Source: Acidobacteria bacterium Ga0074141
GTDB lineage: Bacteria; Acidobacteriota; Blastocatellia; Pyrinomonadales; Pyrinomonadaceae
DNA: 64,000 nucleotides
Assembly (NCBI GenBank): GCA_001464665.1
Contig: LNDP01000024.1
Location: 124,001 to 188,000, forward strand
Direction of reading: 5' to 3'
Position numbers and translations under genes: made by a program. Below the pieces are notes generated by a model. It had not been told where the DNA came from and did not search any database. It worked only from the letters and a program-made list of their open reading frames with translations. Below are positions 41,740 through 51,579 of the stretch, piece after piece (position 1 is the stretch's first letter; each line of letters starts with the position of its first letter).

Positions 41740-43481
41740 TTTTCGATGTTAAAATTGAGATCGTAGAGATCCTGCTCGACCGTAATTATACGGGAGGCAA
41801 CCGACCTGATCCGGCTTCGCACTTCGACGAAATAAGTTTGCCCTGCCGGAAGTTCTTCGATCGAATAATAGCCAAAAGAGTTTGTACGGGCTACAAATAT
41901 CTCACCCTCAGCGTTCATTAACTCCACCGATAGGTTCCCGATTCCAGAGCCGCTGAGGTCCGCGACGCGGCCGCCTACGCGAACGCCGGCAGAGGTCGGG
42001 GCTAGGCCGATGGAAAACTCCGTGGCCGATATAGTCTCGGCTCCGGCGAAGCCTGTTTCGCGGATACGAATTCGCCCGCTATAGGTTGGAAGATATGGAA
42101 CCGTCCAACCATAAGAACCTGTGTTTGCTATGCCGGATGCGATGACGGTGTCATAGGAAGCTCCCGCGTTGGTCGAAAGCTCGATCGTAACGTTGCTGTT
42201 GAAATCGCCGCCATTAGACCAGGTGATCTGCTGCGTTGAGCCGACGACAACATACCCGCCGCTCGGAAGCGCGTTCGAAAGAAGTAGATTGTCCTCGTCC
42301 GGCAAAACGGAATACAGCAACCGATTCGGGCTTCCCTCCCCGGCGCTTTCGACCAGATCCGGCGATGAGCGTTCGACAAGTGAACTCCCGAGCGTAGCTG
42401 GTGTAAGCCCGGCCTGTGTGCTCAAAAGCAAGGCGGCTTGGCCTGCAACGTGTGGAGAGGCCATTGACGTCCCGCTCTTGTAAGAGGTAGCGATATCGTC
42501 GCTGATCCCGGCGGAAAGGATCAGATGGCCGGGAGCGAAGATATCGACGCACGGCCCAAAATTGGAATTGCCCATTCGCACATCGCTGCTCGTCGTCGCT
42601 GCAACGGTGATGGCTGCTGATGCCCTTGCGGGCGAGAAATTGCACGCATCCGCAGAGTTATTCGATGCGGAAACTATGTACGTTATGCCCGAAGCAGCCG
42701 AGGCGTTGATCGCTTGATCGAGCACGTCGATCAAGGCATTGGTCGTCACGCTGATGTTGACCACGGCAGGGTCGATGCGGTTCGTGGTCAGCCATTCCAC
42801 AGCATCCATCAGACCGACCACGGAGCCTCCACCGCTGCAGTTGAGAACGCGAACCGAATGGAGCTGAACGCCCTTCGCAACGCCGTAATTCGCTCCGCCG
42901 ACCGTGCCCGCAACGTGCGAACCATGGCCAAAGCAATCATTGCCATTCTGGCCATCGCCGATTGCGTCAAAGGCAAAGCTTGTTCGACCGATGAACTCCG
43001 AATGCGTGTATCGGATGCCGCTATCAACAATATAAGCGTTTACTCCCGCACCGGTCGCCGAGTAGTGGTAATTTCCCTTGAGAGGCAGCAACCGCTGATC
43101 GATGCGGTCGAGTCCCCACGGAGCATTCGTTTGGGTGAAAGAAGCGTATATCGGGACGTCCGCTTGGATCCCTTTGACCCTTGGGTCGGACGCAAGAGCC
43201 TTGAGGTCGATCTTATCGCCTTCGATAACGACGGCCTTAATCGTCCGTGAATAGGTGTGTGAAAGTCTGGCGCCCGAGAGGCCCGCGATCTCCTGGCCGA
43301 GCGATGCAAGCTCGTTTTCACCGAGCTCACTGGAGAATTGAGCGGGTTCAAGCTGGATAATGTAGCGGTCCTTGCCATCAACGGCCAAGGCCGCGGTGGC
43401 AGACGCAAGCGTCACCACCGCGGCAAATAGGCCACAACTAAGGAGAACAAAAAGGTGGGAGAGTGTTTGTGGGAGTCTCAT
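41736..43481 (-). CDS. S8 family subtilisin-like secreted protease
   Basis: The 581-residue precursor has a signal peptide (residues about 10-33), an inhibitor I9-like propeptide (YIIQLEPAQF to VKGIQADVP), and the S8 domain with Asp153 in YIVDSGIRYTH, His186 in FGHGSHVAGTVGG and the serine in KSGTSMASPHVAGQ near 345. A C-terminal region carries a beta-sandwich and a carboxypeptidase-regulatory-like domain (SGIGNLSVELMNAEGE to YSIEELPAGQTYFVEV). The layout is that of a proteinase K-type extracellular protease with an accessory domain. Confidence 0.94.
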   Translation of the reverse strand: MRLPQTLSHLFVLLSCGLFAAVVTLASATAALAVDGKDRYIIQLEPAQFSSELGENELASLGQEIAGLSGARLSHTYSRTIKAVVIEGDKIDLKALASDPRVKGIQADVPIYASFTQTNAPWGLDRIDQRLLPLKGNYHYSATGAGVNAYIVDSGIRYTHSEFIGRTSFAFDAIGDGQNGNDCFGHGSHVAGTVGGANYGVAKGVQLHSVRVLNCSGGGSVVGLMDAVEWLTTNRIDPAVVNISVTTNALIDVLDQAINASAASGITYIVSASNNSADACNFSPARASAAITVAATTSSDVRMGNSNFGPCVDIFAPGHLILSAGISDDIATSYKSGTSMASPHVAGQAALLLSTQAGLTPATLGSSLVERSSPDLVESAGEGSPNRLLYSVLPDEDNLLLSNALPSGGYVVVGSTQQITWSNGGDFNSNVTIELSTNAGASYDTVIASGIANTGSYGWTVPYLPTYSGRIRIRETGFAGAETISATEFSIGLAPTSAGVRVGGRVADLSGSGIGNLSVELMNAEGEIFVARTNSFGYYSIEELPAGQTYFVEVRSRIRSVASRIITVEQDLYDLNFNIEN

Positions 43482-43758
43482 ATTCCGGAGTGGTGGGAGT
43501 CATTCCAGACTTACGATTATCTGCGGTGATTTCCGCGGACGCCCTTTCCTAGTTCAATCCGTGTGCCAAAACGTAAACACCGTTAAACAAGGCTTTTCGG
43601 CTCCGGACAGAGCCCCGGGCTGGAAATTTGGTTGGGAAATTGGTCGAGGTGGGGAAATTTTGGACACAAATTTCGCCCCGAGTGTTTTGCCACGTGGTTT
43701 CAATTTGAATTTCTTGTCCCAAGTAATATTCTCTTCATTCACGACCGCCGTGAAAATT

Positions 43759-44619
43759 ATGGCTGTTCAGAAAAATGCCGAGCGATCTGAACTTCCGATC
43801 GGGATATTTGATTCCGGCGTCGGCGGCCTTACCGTTTACCGTGCATTGCATGACCGTTTGCCAAACGAGCATTTCGTTTATCTGGGTGATACCGCCCGGG
43901 TGCCTTACGGAACGAAGTCCCTGGCAACGGTAGAAAAGTACGCTCTTGAGAACGCGCAATTCTTAGCCAATTACGGGATAAAGATCCTCGTCGTCGCTTG
44001 CAACACCGCATCAGCACTGGCACTGCCTGCCATTCGGGCTCGGATCGGGCTCGAGGTTGTCGGGGTTATCGGCCCGGGCGGCCGAAGGGCGATCACGGTT
44101 GCTAACTGCGAAGCGCCAAAGATCGGAGTGATCGCGACCGAAGCGACAGTAAGGAGCGGCGCCTATGTTGAAGCAGTGCATAAGTCGTGCAGTGAAGCTG
44201 TAGTTTTTCAGACAGCTTGTCCGCTCTTTGTCCCTCTGGCCGAAGAAGGTTGGGCTGAAGAAAGTGAGACGGCCTCGATCGCCGAACGCTACCTCGCCGA
44301 TATGCGCGAATTCACCCCCGACGCCCTAGTTCTCGGGTGTACTCATTATCCGATCCTTCACGATGTGATTCAGCGAACGGTCGGACCGGATGTTACACTA
44401 GTCGATTCGGGCAAAGCGACAGCGGAAGAGGTTGCAAGCCTGCTCAAAAGCACGGGACTCGCCAGCCCGAGGAAGATCTCAGGTGAACGCTCGTTGTGCG
44501 ATGACCTCGATCATTTTTTTGTAACAGATGCGGCCGAACGTTTCGCCAGCGTCGCTGAACGATTTCTCGGAGTAAAGCCGGCAAAGCTTGAGGCTATAGA
44601 GGTTCCGGCACTCACTTAA
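43759..44619 (+). CDS. murI: Glutamate racemase
   Basis: The 286-residue protein shows the racemase motifs: FDSGVGGLTVYRAL near residue 18, VACNTASALALPAIR (first cysteine of the active pair) and LGCTHYPIL (second cysteine). MurI makes D-glutamate for peptidoglycan. The ATG at 43759 gives a normal N-terminus; a GTG at 43750 is a possible alternative, and the longer frame upstream only reads non-coding DNA. It is followed by rph after 6 bp. Confidence 0.94.
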   Translation: MAVQKNAERSELPIGIFDSGVGGLTVYRALHDRLPNEHFVYLGDTARVPYGTKSLATVEKYALENAQFLANYGIKILVVACNTASALALPAIRARIGLEVVGVIGPGGRRAITVANCEAPKIGVIATEATVRSGAYVEAVHKSCSEAVVFQTACPLFVPLAEEGWAEESETASIAERYLADMREFTPDALVLGCTHYPILHDVIQRTVGPDVTLVDSGKATAEEVASLLKSTGLASPRKISGERSLCDDLDHFFVTDAAERFASVAERFLGVKPAKLEAIEVPALT

Positions 44620-44625
44620 AGCCAG

Positions 44626-45345
44626 ATGACATATCAACGACCCGATTCAAGAGCTTTAGACCAACTGCGTAATACAAAGATCACGCCGAACATTTCGCCC
44701 TACGCCGAGGGTTCGGCATTGATCGAGGTTGGCGGAACGAAGGTCATATGCACCGCCTCGGTGGAAGACAGGGTACCGATGTTCCTTAGGAACAAAGGCG
44801 TCGGCTGGGTGACGGCAGAATATGCGATGCTCCCGCGTGCGACCAACACAAGGACACAGCGAGAAAGCCAGCGTCCGAGCGGCAGAACGCAGGAGATTCA
44901 GCGGCTTATCGGCCGTAGCCTTCGCGCTGTTGTCAATACGAAGATACTTGGCGAGCGACAGATCTACCTTGACTGCGATGTGATCCAGGCGGATGGCGGA
45001 ACGCGGTGTGCTTCGATAACCGGGGCCTATGTTGCTCTTGCTCTGGCCTGCCGCCGGCTGGTCAAGCAGGGGACGATAAAGACCAATCCGATCCTCAGCG
45101 AGGTCGCCGCCGTCAGTGTCGGCATCATTGATGCGACGCCGATCCTTGATCTGGCATATGCCGAGGATTCGGAGGCTGACGTCGATATGAACGTTGTGTG
45201 CACCGGAACCGGCAAGTTCATAGAGCTTCAGGGAACGGCAGAACGCGAGCCGTTCTCACGCGATGAAATGGATGAAATGCTGATTCTAGCCGAGAAAGGC
45301 GTAAATCAGCTTTTCGAGATCCAACGAAAGGTCTTGGCCGCGTGA
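44626..45345 (+). CDS. rph: Ribonuclease PH
   Basis: The 239-residue protein matches RNase PH along its length: [57 protein letters not shown] and the signature [22 protein letters not shown] near residue 120. It trims tRNA 3' ends using phosphate. It begins 6 bp after murI, so the two are probably cotranscribed. Confidence 0.96.
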   Translation: MTYQRPDSRALDQLRNTKITPNISPYAEGSALIEVGGTKVICTASVEDRVPMFLRNKGVGWVTAEYAMLPRATNTRTQRESQRPSGRTQEIQRLIGRSLRAVVNTKILGERQIYLDCDVIQADGGTRCASITGAYVALALACRRLVKQGTIKTNPILSEVAAVSVGIIDATPILDLAYAEDSEADVDMNVVCTGTGKFIELQGTAEREPFSRDEMDEMLILAEKGVNQLFEIQRKVLAA

Positions 45346-45346
45346 A

Positions 45347-46852
45347 TCAGCGGCGTTTAACGATCTCTCCGGGCAGTTGGCCGGTTATTTTTGTTCCGTC
45401 CCATACTTCGACGCCATTAACGAAGATGCCCTTTATGCCCTCGGCAAAAAGCTGAGGCTCGGTGAATGTCGCTCGGTCAACAACGGTTTCCGGATCGAAC
45501 AATACCAGGTCCGCTCGCATGCCCTTTTTAATGCGTCCTCGGTCGCGAAGGCCGAGCCTTTGAGCGGGGAACATCGACATCTTTCTTATCGCCTCCTCAA
45601 GCCCGAGCCATTCATTCTCTCGAACAAAAAGCCCGAGAACTCGAGGGAAAGTCCCAGTTCCTCTTGGATGGCGGCCGCCGATGCCGCCGTCGCTTGATAC
45701 CATTACCCAAGGCGTTTGGTAGAAGGCCCTAACATCGCTCTCGTTCATTCCGAAGCCTACAACCCCCGCTCCGCCGTTCTTAACGATCTCGATATATGTG
45801 TCGACGGGCGTTTTCTTTTCTAAAGCAGCAGCTTGCTCCAGGGTCTTCCCTTCATATACGGGAAAAGCTCGGCACGAGGTGATCAGCACTTTATCGGCGC
45901 CGCCGAGGGCGTCGATCCCTTTTTGCACTTCGGCAGGGTCCTCGTGCCTCCTGCTTGGCACAAGAACGGTGATCGTTGATGCCCAGGCAATGTAAGGATA
46001 GGCATCGGCAGTGATATCGAGCCCACTTTCGCGCGCCTCGTTTATCAAAGCGATCGCCTCTGCGGATTTGCCCCACACGCTCTTATTACCCATCTTTATG
46101 TGTGAGACCTGAACCGCGATCTTTGCTTCGCGGCCGATGCGGATCGCCTCGCGGATGGCGTCCAAAACGCCTTCCTCTTCATCACGCATATGGGTCATAT
46201 AGATGCCGCCGTGTTTTGCCGCGACCCGAGCAAGCTGGATCAGTTCCTCGGTCGTCGCCGAAAAACCCGCATCGTATTCAAGTCCCGAGGAAAGCCCGAA
46301 AGCCCCGTCCTTCATCGCTTTCTCAAGCAATACTGACATCTGAGCGATCTCTTCCGCTGTTGCCGGCCGGCGAAGGTCCTCTTTCATCACAAGCGTCCGA
46401 AGCGTGCCATGGCCGATAAATGCCCCGACGTTGACAGCGACCTTTCCTTGCAGCCCATTCAAGTAATCACCGATCACATCGGGCGATCCGCCGTCCGGGC
46501 CGACGATCAAAGTCGTAATTCCCTGCGAGACCTGATTAGCCGCCGTTCCCTCGCGCAACAGGCCAGATTCGCTGTGGTTGTGGATATCGATGAATCCGGG
46601 AGCAAGCACTAGGCCGCTCCCTTCGATGACCCGATCGCCCTGTCGCGGCTTCATGGTTCCGGGCTTGCCGATCCGCACGATCCGGCCGCCGAGGATCGTC
46701 ACGTCGGCAACGTATCGCGGCGAGCCGGTGCCATCAACGACTGTGACATCGCGGAAGTGCGTTGCACTCTGCCTCGCGAAAGCGGCGACGGAAAGCAGCG
46801 ACAAGATGAGGAAAGAGTAGACGAGGCGTTTGAGGAAAAGAGCGCATTTCAT
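45347..46852 (-). CDS. Secreted N-acyl-D-amino-acid deacylase (amidohydrolase superfamily)
   Basis: The 501-residue precursor has a signal peptide (FLKRLVYSFLILSLLSVAAFAR). The mature part matches D-aminoacylases: APGFIDIHNHSESGL with the H-x-H metal pair, SSGLEYDAGF, YMTHMRDEEEG with a third histidine and HIKMGNKSVWGK, then VMVSSDGGIGG with an aspartate. The enzyme removes acyl groups from N-acyl-D-amino acids. An export signal means it would work outside the cytoplasm. A second ATG at 46873 is possible. Confidence 0.87.
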   Translation of the reverse strand: MKCALFLKRLVYSFLILSLLSVAAFARQSATHFRDVTVVDGTGSPRYVADVTILGGRIVRIGKPGTMKPRQGDRVIEGSGLVLAPGFIDIHNHSESGLLREGTAANQVSQGITTLIVGPDGGSPDVIGDYLNGLQGKVAVNVGAFIGHGTLRTLVMKEDLRRPATAEEIAQMSVLLEKAMKDGAFGLSSGLEYDAGFSATTEELIQLARVAAKHGGIYMTHMRDEEEGVLDAIREAIRIGREAKIAVQVSHIKMGNKSVWGKSAEAIALINEARESGLDITADAYPYIAWASTITVLVPSRRHEDPAEVQKGIDALGGADKVLITSCRAFPVYEGKTLEQAAALEKKTPVDTYIEIVKNGGAGVVGFGMNESDVRAFYQTPWVMVSSDGGIGGRHPRGTGTFPRVLGLFVRENEWLGLEEAIRKMSMFPAQRLGLRDRGRIKKGMRADLVLFDPETVVDRATFTEPQLFAEGIKGIFVNGVEVWDGTKITGQLPGEIVKRR

Positions 46853-46975
46853 AGTTGTTTTCACTCGAATCATAAGCGAGACGCGTCGGGTAGCACAACC
46901 TCATCGGAAACGTCCTTTGACGATGCAGAACGCAGAATCTAGAATCGAGGTTTACTTTGAAGGAGAAATAAGATC

Positions 46976-47731
46976 TTGAGTAACAAACAGTTTGAGGGCC
47001 GGTCCGCAATTGTAACCGGCGGAACACGCGGCATTGGGAAAGCTATCGCGCTCGAATTGGCACGGCGGGGCTGTAACGTAGCGTTCAACTATGCCCGTAG
47101 CGCGGAAGAGGCCGATACACTGAAGGCAGAGATCGAGGGTCTCGGTGTAAAGGCCTTCGCGGCCCAGTGCGACGTGGCAAATACAGAAGCCTCGACAGAG
47201 TTCGTCAAGGCTGCCGTTGCTGAGTTTGGGACCGTCGATTTCCTGGTCAATAACGCAGGCATTACTCGCGACCAGCTTATCCTTCGCATGAAAGAAGATG
47301 ACTGGGATGCCGTCATCGATACGAACCTTAAGGGTGCCTGGAACTTCTCAAAGGCCGTTGTTCGGCCGATGATGAAGAATGAGAACGGCGGCTCGGTAGT
47401 AAACATCACATCGGTCTCCGGTGTAGTTGGAATGCTCGGGCAGACGAATTACTCAGCCTCGAAAGCGGGGATGATCGGCCTGACGAAGGCTCTCGCTAAA
47501 GAGGTCGCGAGCCGAAAGATAACCGTCAACGCCCTTGCCCTCGGGTTGGTCGAGACCGAGATGGCCAGTGAAATGAACGCCGAGTATCGCGAAAAGATCC
47601 TTTCGCAGATCCCGCTCGGCCGGCTCGGGAGCGTTCAAGAAACTGCCGAGATCGTCTGCTTCCTTTTGTCTCCTGCCGCCGCCTACATAACCGGTGAAGT
47701 GATCAACGCCAATGGCGGCCTCGCGATGTGA
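46976..47731 (+). CDS. fabG: 3-oxoacyl-ACP reductase type SDR
   Basis: The 251-residue protein is a classical SDR: VTGGTRGIGKAIALEL, NNAGITRDQLILRM, and YSASKAGMIGLTKALAKE with the catalytic Tyr and Lys. FabG reduces 3-oxoacyl-ACP with NADPH in fatty-acid synthesis. The start is TTG, preceded by AAGGAG at a normal distance; no other start codon fits. It overlaps the rhomboid gene by 1 bp (TGATG), so the two are coupled. No other fab genes are adjacent. Confidence 0.92.
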   Translation: MSNKQFEGRSAIVTGGTRGIGKAIALELARRGCNVAFNYARSAEEADTLKAEIEGLGVKAFAAQCDVANTEASTEFVKAAVAEFGTVDFLVNNAGITRDQLILRMKEDDWDAVIDTNLKGAWNFSKAVVRPMMKNENGGSVVNITSVSGVVGMLGQTNYSASKAGMIGLTKALAKEVASRKITVNALALGLVETEMASEMNAEYREKILSQIPLGRLGSVQETAEIVCFLLSPAAAYITGEVINANGGLAM

Positions 47732-48513
47732 TGAACCATAACGAACAACAAGACGACCGCGAAACGACTGACGATAACGCAGAAGATAATGAACATCTTC
47801 CGGCCGAAGGCGGACTCACTTCCGGACCGCAGACCGAGCCTGTTACATTCGGAACTCCGATTTATACATCGATCCTGATAGCTTGTTTCGTTGGGGTCTC
47901 GATGGCTCAGTTTTCGGCGGGCCTTGATCAATCGGTCATTGCCGCCGGCTTTGTAAAGCCTATCTTTGTTAGCGGCGAGTACTGGCGCATTCTGACCGGA
48001 GCGGCACTTCACGGAGGAGTGCTTCATCTTTTCCTCAATTCTTTTGCCTTCTTTAGTTTCGGGCGGCTCTTCGAAGGGCTTTCGAACAGGGCACATCTAT
48101 CGATCGTATTTCTGTTAGCTGTGGTCGGCGGCGGGGTTCTAAGCCTGATCTTCAAACCCGAAGGAGCGTCAGTTGGTGCTTCGGGCGGCATACTTGGCGT
48201 GGTCAGCTATTTGGCGGTTTACACGTTCTCGCGGCGGCAGTTCGTCAGCCCTGCCTTTCGCAAGGATATGCTTGTGAACGTTGCGTTCATTCTCGCGTTT
48301 GGGCTGATACTTTACGATGTTATCGACAACTACGGACACGTCGGCGGCCTAATAACAGGGGCGGTGTATGGGCTGATTCAGATCCCGCGTGATCCTTCTA
48401 TAGATCCGCGAGCGGTCAGCAACCGGGTCGAATCCGCCGGCCTTGCCTTTCTTGCTGCATGGATCGCCATTTCCGGGTTCAGCGTGTTTCTGATCCTTAC
48501 ACACAGCGGATAG
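47731..48513 (+). CDS. Rhomboid family intramembrane serine protease
   Basis: The 260-residue protein has a charged cytosolic N-terminus of about 40 residues and six membrane segments. It carries the rhomboid catalytic pair: GASGGILGVVSYL (nucleophile serine) and HVGGLITGAVYG (histidine). The typical HGGVLHLFLNSFAF block lies near residue 93. Rhomboids cleave other membrane proteins within the bilayer. The start was taken at 47731, overlapping the fabG stop by 1 bp. Confidence 0.93.
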   Translation: MNHNEQQDDRETTDDNAEDNEHLPAEGGLTSGPQTEPVTFGTPIYTSILIACFVGVSMAQFSAGLDQSVIAAGFVKPIFVSGEYWRILTGAALHGGVLHLFLNSFAFFSFGRLFEGLSNRAHLSIVFLLAVVGGGVLSLIFKPEGASVGASGGILGVVSYLAVYTFSRRQFVSPAFRKDMLVNVAFILAFGLILYDVIDNYGHVGGLITGAVYGLIQIPRDPSIDPRAVSNRVESAGLAFLAAWIAISGFSVFLILTHSG

Positions 48514-48526
48514 CCGAAAAGTTTTA

Positions 48527-49150
48527 ATGCCCCGAGTTAGAGTTCATCAACACGTAAATCCACTATCGCCGTTCTACCGGCAGGCTCCCGAACCGCTTGT
48601 TTACCAGGAGCTTTTTGCGGATGCAGCAAAGCCGCTGCTATTGGATATCGGCTGTGCTCGGGGCCGTTTCTTGCTCCGGATGGCGGCGGCCGAGCCGGAC
48701 CGAAACTATCTTGGTGTGGAGATCCGTGAGCCATTAGTCGCCGAAGCGAATCGTCTCGCTGAAGAGGCTGGCCTTTCGAACCTGCATTATTCGTTTTGCA
48801 ACGCGATGCTCTGGCTCGAGCGTCTTCTCGAGGGGATTCCGCCGGGCGTTCTAGAAACCGTGACCATTCAATTCCCCGATCCGTGGTTCAAAAAAAAGCA
48901 CGCAAAACGACGGATGGTAAACACGGAAATGGTTGAAACCATCGCGTCTAACCTCAAGCCGGGCGGCCGTGTCTTTGTCCAAACGGACATCGAATTTCTC
49001 GCGGACGAGATGTTTGACCTTTTCCGTGTGAACGGGAAGTTTGATGAAGAAGAGGCGTCCGAGAATCCGTTCCCCGTGAAAACCGAGCGCGAAAAAGCCG
49101 TCGAGGACAGGCAGTTTCCAGTATATCGGCGGCTTTTTGTCCGAAAATGA
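48527..49150 (+). CDS. trmB: tRNA (guanine-N7)-methyltransferase
   Basis: The 207-residue protein has the TrmB pattern: LLLDIGCARGRFLLRMA (SAM-binding motif I), YLGVEIREPLV, and QFPDPWFKKKHAKRRMVN, the signature PDPWxK-x-x-H-x-K-R-R. It methylates G46 of tRNA. It starts 13 bp after the rhomboid gene, at the end of an apparent fabG-rhomboid-trmB operon. Confidence 0.95.
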   Translation: MPRVRVHQHVNPLSPFYRQAPEPLVYQELFADAAKPLLLDIGCARGRFLLRMAAAEPDRNYLGVEIREPLVAEANRLAEEAGLSNLHYSFCNAMLWLERLLEGIPPGVLETVTIQFPDPWFKKKHAKRRMVNTEMVETIASNLKPGGRVFVQTDIEFLADEMFDLFRVNGKFDEEEASENPFPVKTEREKAVEDRQFPVYRRLFVRK

Positions 49151-49151
49151 T

Positions 49152-49937
49152 CTAACCGAGGCTTGTACCGAGAAGCCATTGCCCACCGTCGACTACCAGC
49201 GTCACGCCGTTGACGTAGTTTGCAGCGTCCGAGGTCAGAAATAGAGCAGCATTCTCGATGTCCTTTATCCGGCCGAACCGTCCGACCGGTATCTTTTTCG
49301 TGATCTTTTCTTTGAGCGGCTCGGGCAACAGCCGCTTCATGCCTTCCGTATCCTCGATCGGCCCGGGAGCGATCCCATTTACACGGATGCCGTGGCGGCC
49401 CCATTCCACCGAGAGATTTCGTGTTATCGCATCAACCCCGGCCTTTGCTGCCGAAACGTGGATCTGCATCGGCGTGGCGAGATAGTGGAGCGTGGCTGAA
49501 ATATTCAGGATCTGCCCTTTTGACTTTTTTAGCTCCTCGAATGCCGCTCTGCAGACGTTGAATGTGCCTTTCGTATCGATATCGATAACTGTCCCGAAGC
49601 CATTGGGCGAGAGTTGCTCAGCGGCACAAAGGAAGTTGCCCGCAGCACCGTTGACCACGATATCGATCTTACCGAAATGCTCGACCGTCTTCGAAATCGC
49701 GTTCTGAACGGCCTCAAAGTCGCGGACGTCCGCAGCGACCGCAAAGCATTCCCCGCCGCCGTCCTCAATCAGCTTTTTCATCGCCGCAAGGTTCTCTTCC
49801 TTCCGGCTGGTGATCGCGATACGAGCACCGTGTTCGGCCATCGCCCGAGCAACTCCGCCGGTGATCCCCGTGCCGCCGCCTGTTACAAACGCAACTTTCC
49901 CCTGTAAAATGTCTTTTGAGAATACGCTGTCACTCAT
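49152..49937 (-). CDS. DECR-like short-chain dehydrogenase (2,4-dienoyl-CoA reductase type)
   Basis: The 261-residue protein has the SDR cofactor loop (VAFVTGGGTGITGGVARAMAEHGARIAIT), NGAAGNFLC, and GPIEDTEGMKRLLP near the end, which match the peroxisomal or bacterial 2,4-dienoyl-CoA reductase subgroup. In that subgroup the usual catalytic tyrosine is replaced: the motif here is H-V-S-A-A-K (His where classical SDRs have Tyr, Lys kept). It is probably involved in breaking down unsaturated fatty acids. Its start codon overlaps that of the divergent lipoprotein gene by 2 bp. Confidence 0.85.
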   Translation of the reverse strand: MSDSVFSKDILQGKVAFVTGGGTGITGGVARAMAEHGARIAITSRKEENLAAMKKLIEDGGGECFAVAADVRDFEAVQNAISKTVEHFGKIDIVVNGAAGNFLCAAEQLSPNGFGTVIDIDTKGTFNVCRAAFEELKKSKGQILNISATLHYLATPMQIHVSAAKAGVDAITRNLSVEWGRHGIRVNGIAPGPIEDTEGMKRLLPEPLKEKITKKIPVGRFGRIKDIENAALFLTSDAANYVNGVTLVVDGGQWLLGTSLG

Positions 49938-51579
49938 GGAAAAGAATCTTACCACAAAGAGTTGTTTTAGCCCGATTCCAGCCCTAGCCGAGAGTTCCGG
50001 TCGGCGATCTTTGATCTGGCTGATGATCTTTTTGGCAATGGCGATGGCGGCAACTTCGTGCGGATCGCCACCGACCGACCCGCGAACGGCGATACCTGAA
50101 GACGCTCTTATTTTCGTACAAACCCAAGACCTCGGCCGTCTGATCGGAGCCGTTGCGGAAAGTCCGCGTTTTGCTGAGGCCGCCGAAAGTAAGCCCGACC
50201 TCCGCGCGATCAATGGCATAGAAATGGCAGTCGCGGTCACCGGTTTTGAGACCGTCGAACAGGCTGTCACCGATGCCAACTCTGTCCTTAATTTCCGGCC
50301 ACGGTTTGTTGCAGTAGCCGAAACGCGGCTGTGGAATTTTCAGGTGCTCGGGTTTGTGGAGGAGGAATTGGGGCTCTTCATCAGCGAGGCTTACGGCGGC
50401 GAGGCGAAGCTTGAGATCTCAGAAAAACACGGCGGCCGGTATTTCATCTGGCTCGGGCAGGACGGACAAAAGGCTTACGCGTTAGTTCTCGGTAGCCTGA
50501 TCATCTTTGGAAACGACGAATCTGCTCTCGAACGATCCCTTGCAGCAAAGAACGGCGAGATCGGCTCGATCGCAAAGCGGACAGAATTTGCCGATTCAGG
50601 CGGCCTGGTATCAGGTTTTATATCTAAGGACGGCATTGCGCAGCTCGCCAACATTTCCGGCATCTCGCTCGCGAACAGGGCGAGCGACGACGCAGATGTC
50701 CAGAGCTTTGTCGCAAGGGTGCTGCCCGAGGTCCTGCGGAACACCGTGACAGGGATCCATTGGAAGTCGCAGGCGGTAGAGAGCGGCATCGAAGACCGAT
50801 TGACGATCGCGACCGTGGGCGAAACTGGCGCCGTGCTTGGCGAATCGATGGCCGCCGCCGAAGGTGGCCCGCTCGGGCTCGAACGCTTTATCCCGGAGAC
50901 GATTGTCTCGGCCACTCGCTACAATCTCAAGGATCCTCGCGTCGCCTGGCGGGCCGCTCTAATGACAGCCCAGCGGCAAACGGATGAGCTTTCCGGGAGG
51001 TTGCTCCTTGCGTTCTCAGATAGTCTCTTTGAACCTTACGGCATCGACAACGCGGAGCAGTTTCTCAGTTCGGTCGATACGCAGTTGATCACCGCAAGAT
51101 TTGATGGCGAGGGCGAGAAGCAGATCGTTATCGCAAAGGTGAAGGACCGCGAAGCTTTGCTCCGCTCAGTGGCAGAAGAACTCAGGTCCGTAAAACCGAC
51201 GGAAACAGAACTTGGAATCGCACTTTGGCGCTCAAAGGAAGGCGACGTTGCGATGGCAATAATTGGCGATGTTTTGGTCATCGGCGACCCCGATGGTGTG
51301 CAGCGTTCAATAGATGCCGGCCGAAGGCCTGCCAATGTCGAACTCCCGGCGAGTATCAAAGCTATCGCTACCTCGACCGCGGCGGCGATAACAATTGGCG
51401 GTGACTCGAGTGTTTCGCGGAGCGTCGCCGATGTGCTTTCAGCGAAGAAGCCGGGAGACACACCGGCCGTCGCCCGCTATACGACCGAGACCCGAATCAA
51501 TCAGAAAGCCATCGAACGAACGAGCGTCTCAGACTTCGGGATCATCGGGAGCATCATCGCACTATTCGCCGCAGAATAG
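49936..51579 (+). CDS. Lipoprotein of unknown function
   Basis: The 547-residue precursor has a long n-region and a hydrophobic stretch (WLMIFLAMAMAATSC) ending in a lipobox cysteine near residue 42. The mature part alternates alpha and beta segments with repeated aspartate/glutamate-rich loops (FVQTQDLGRLIGAV; AIIGDVLVIGDPDGVQRSI). No family is recognised. ATG 49936 was chosen because it gives a signal of normal length; an in-frame ATG at 49909 would lengthen the n-region into the divergent gene. It overlaps the SprT-like gene tail to tail by 26 bp. Confidence 0.72.
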   Translation: MEKNLTTKSCFSPIPALAESSGRRSLIWLMIFLAMAMAATSCGSPPTDPRTAIPEDALIFVQTQDLGRLIGAVAESPRFAEAAESKPDLRAINGIEMAVAVTGFETVEQAVTDANSVLNFRPRFVAVAETRLWNFQVLGFVEEELGLFISEAYGGEAKLEISEKHGGRYFIWLGQDGQKAYALVLGSLIIFGNDESALERSLAAKNGEIGSIAKRTEFADSGGLVSGFISKDGIAQLANISGISLANRASDDADVQSFVARVLPEVLRNTVTGIHWKSQAVESGIEDRLTIATVGETGAVLGESMAAAEGGPLGLERFIPETIVSATRYNLKDPRVAWRAALMTAQRQTDELSGRLLLAFSDSLFEPYGIDNAEQFLSSVDTQLITARFDGEGEKQIVIAKVKDREALLRSVAEELRSVKPTETELGIALWRSKEGDVAMAIIGDVLVIGDPDGVQRSIDAGRRPANVELPASIKAIATSTAAAITIGGDSSVSRSVADVLSAKKPGDTPAVARYTTETRINQKAIERTSVSDFGIIGSIIALFAAE

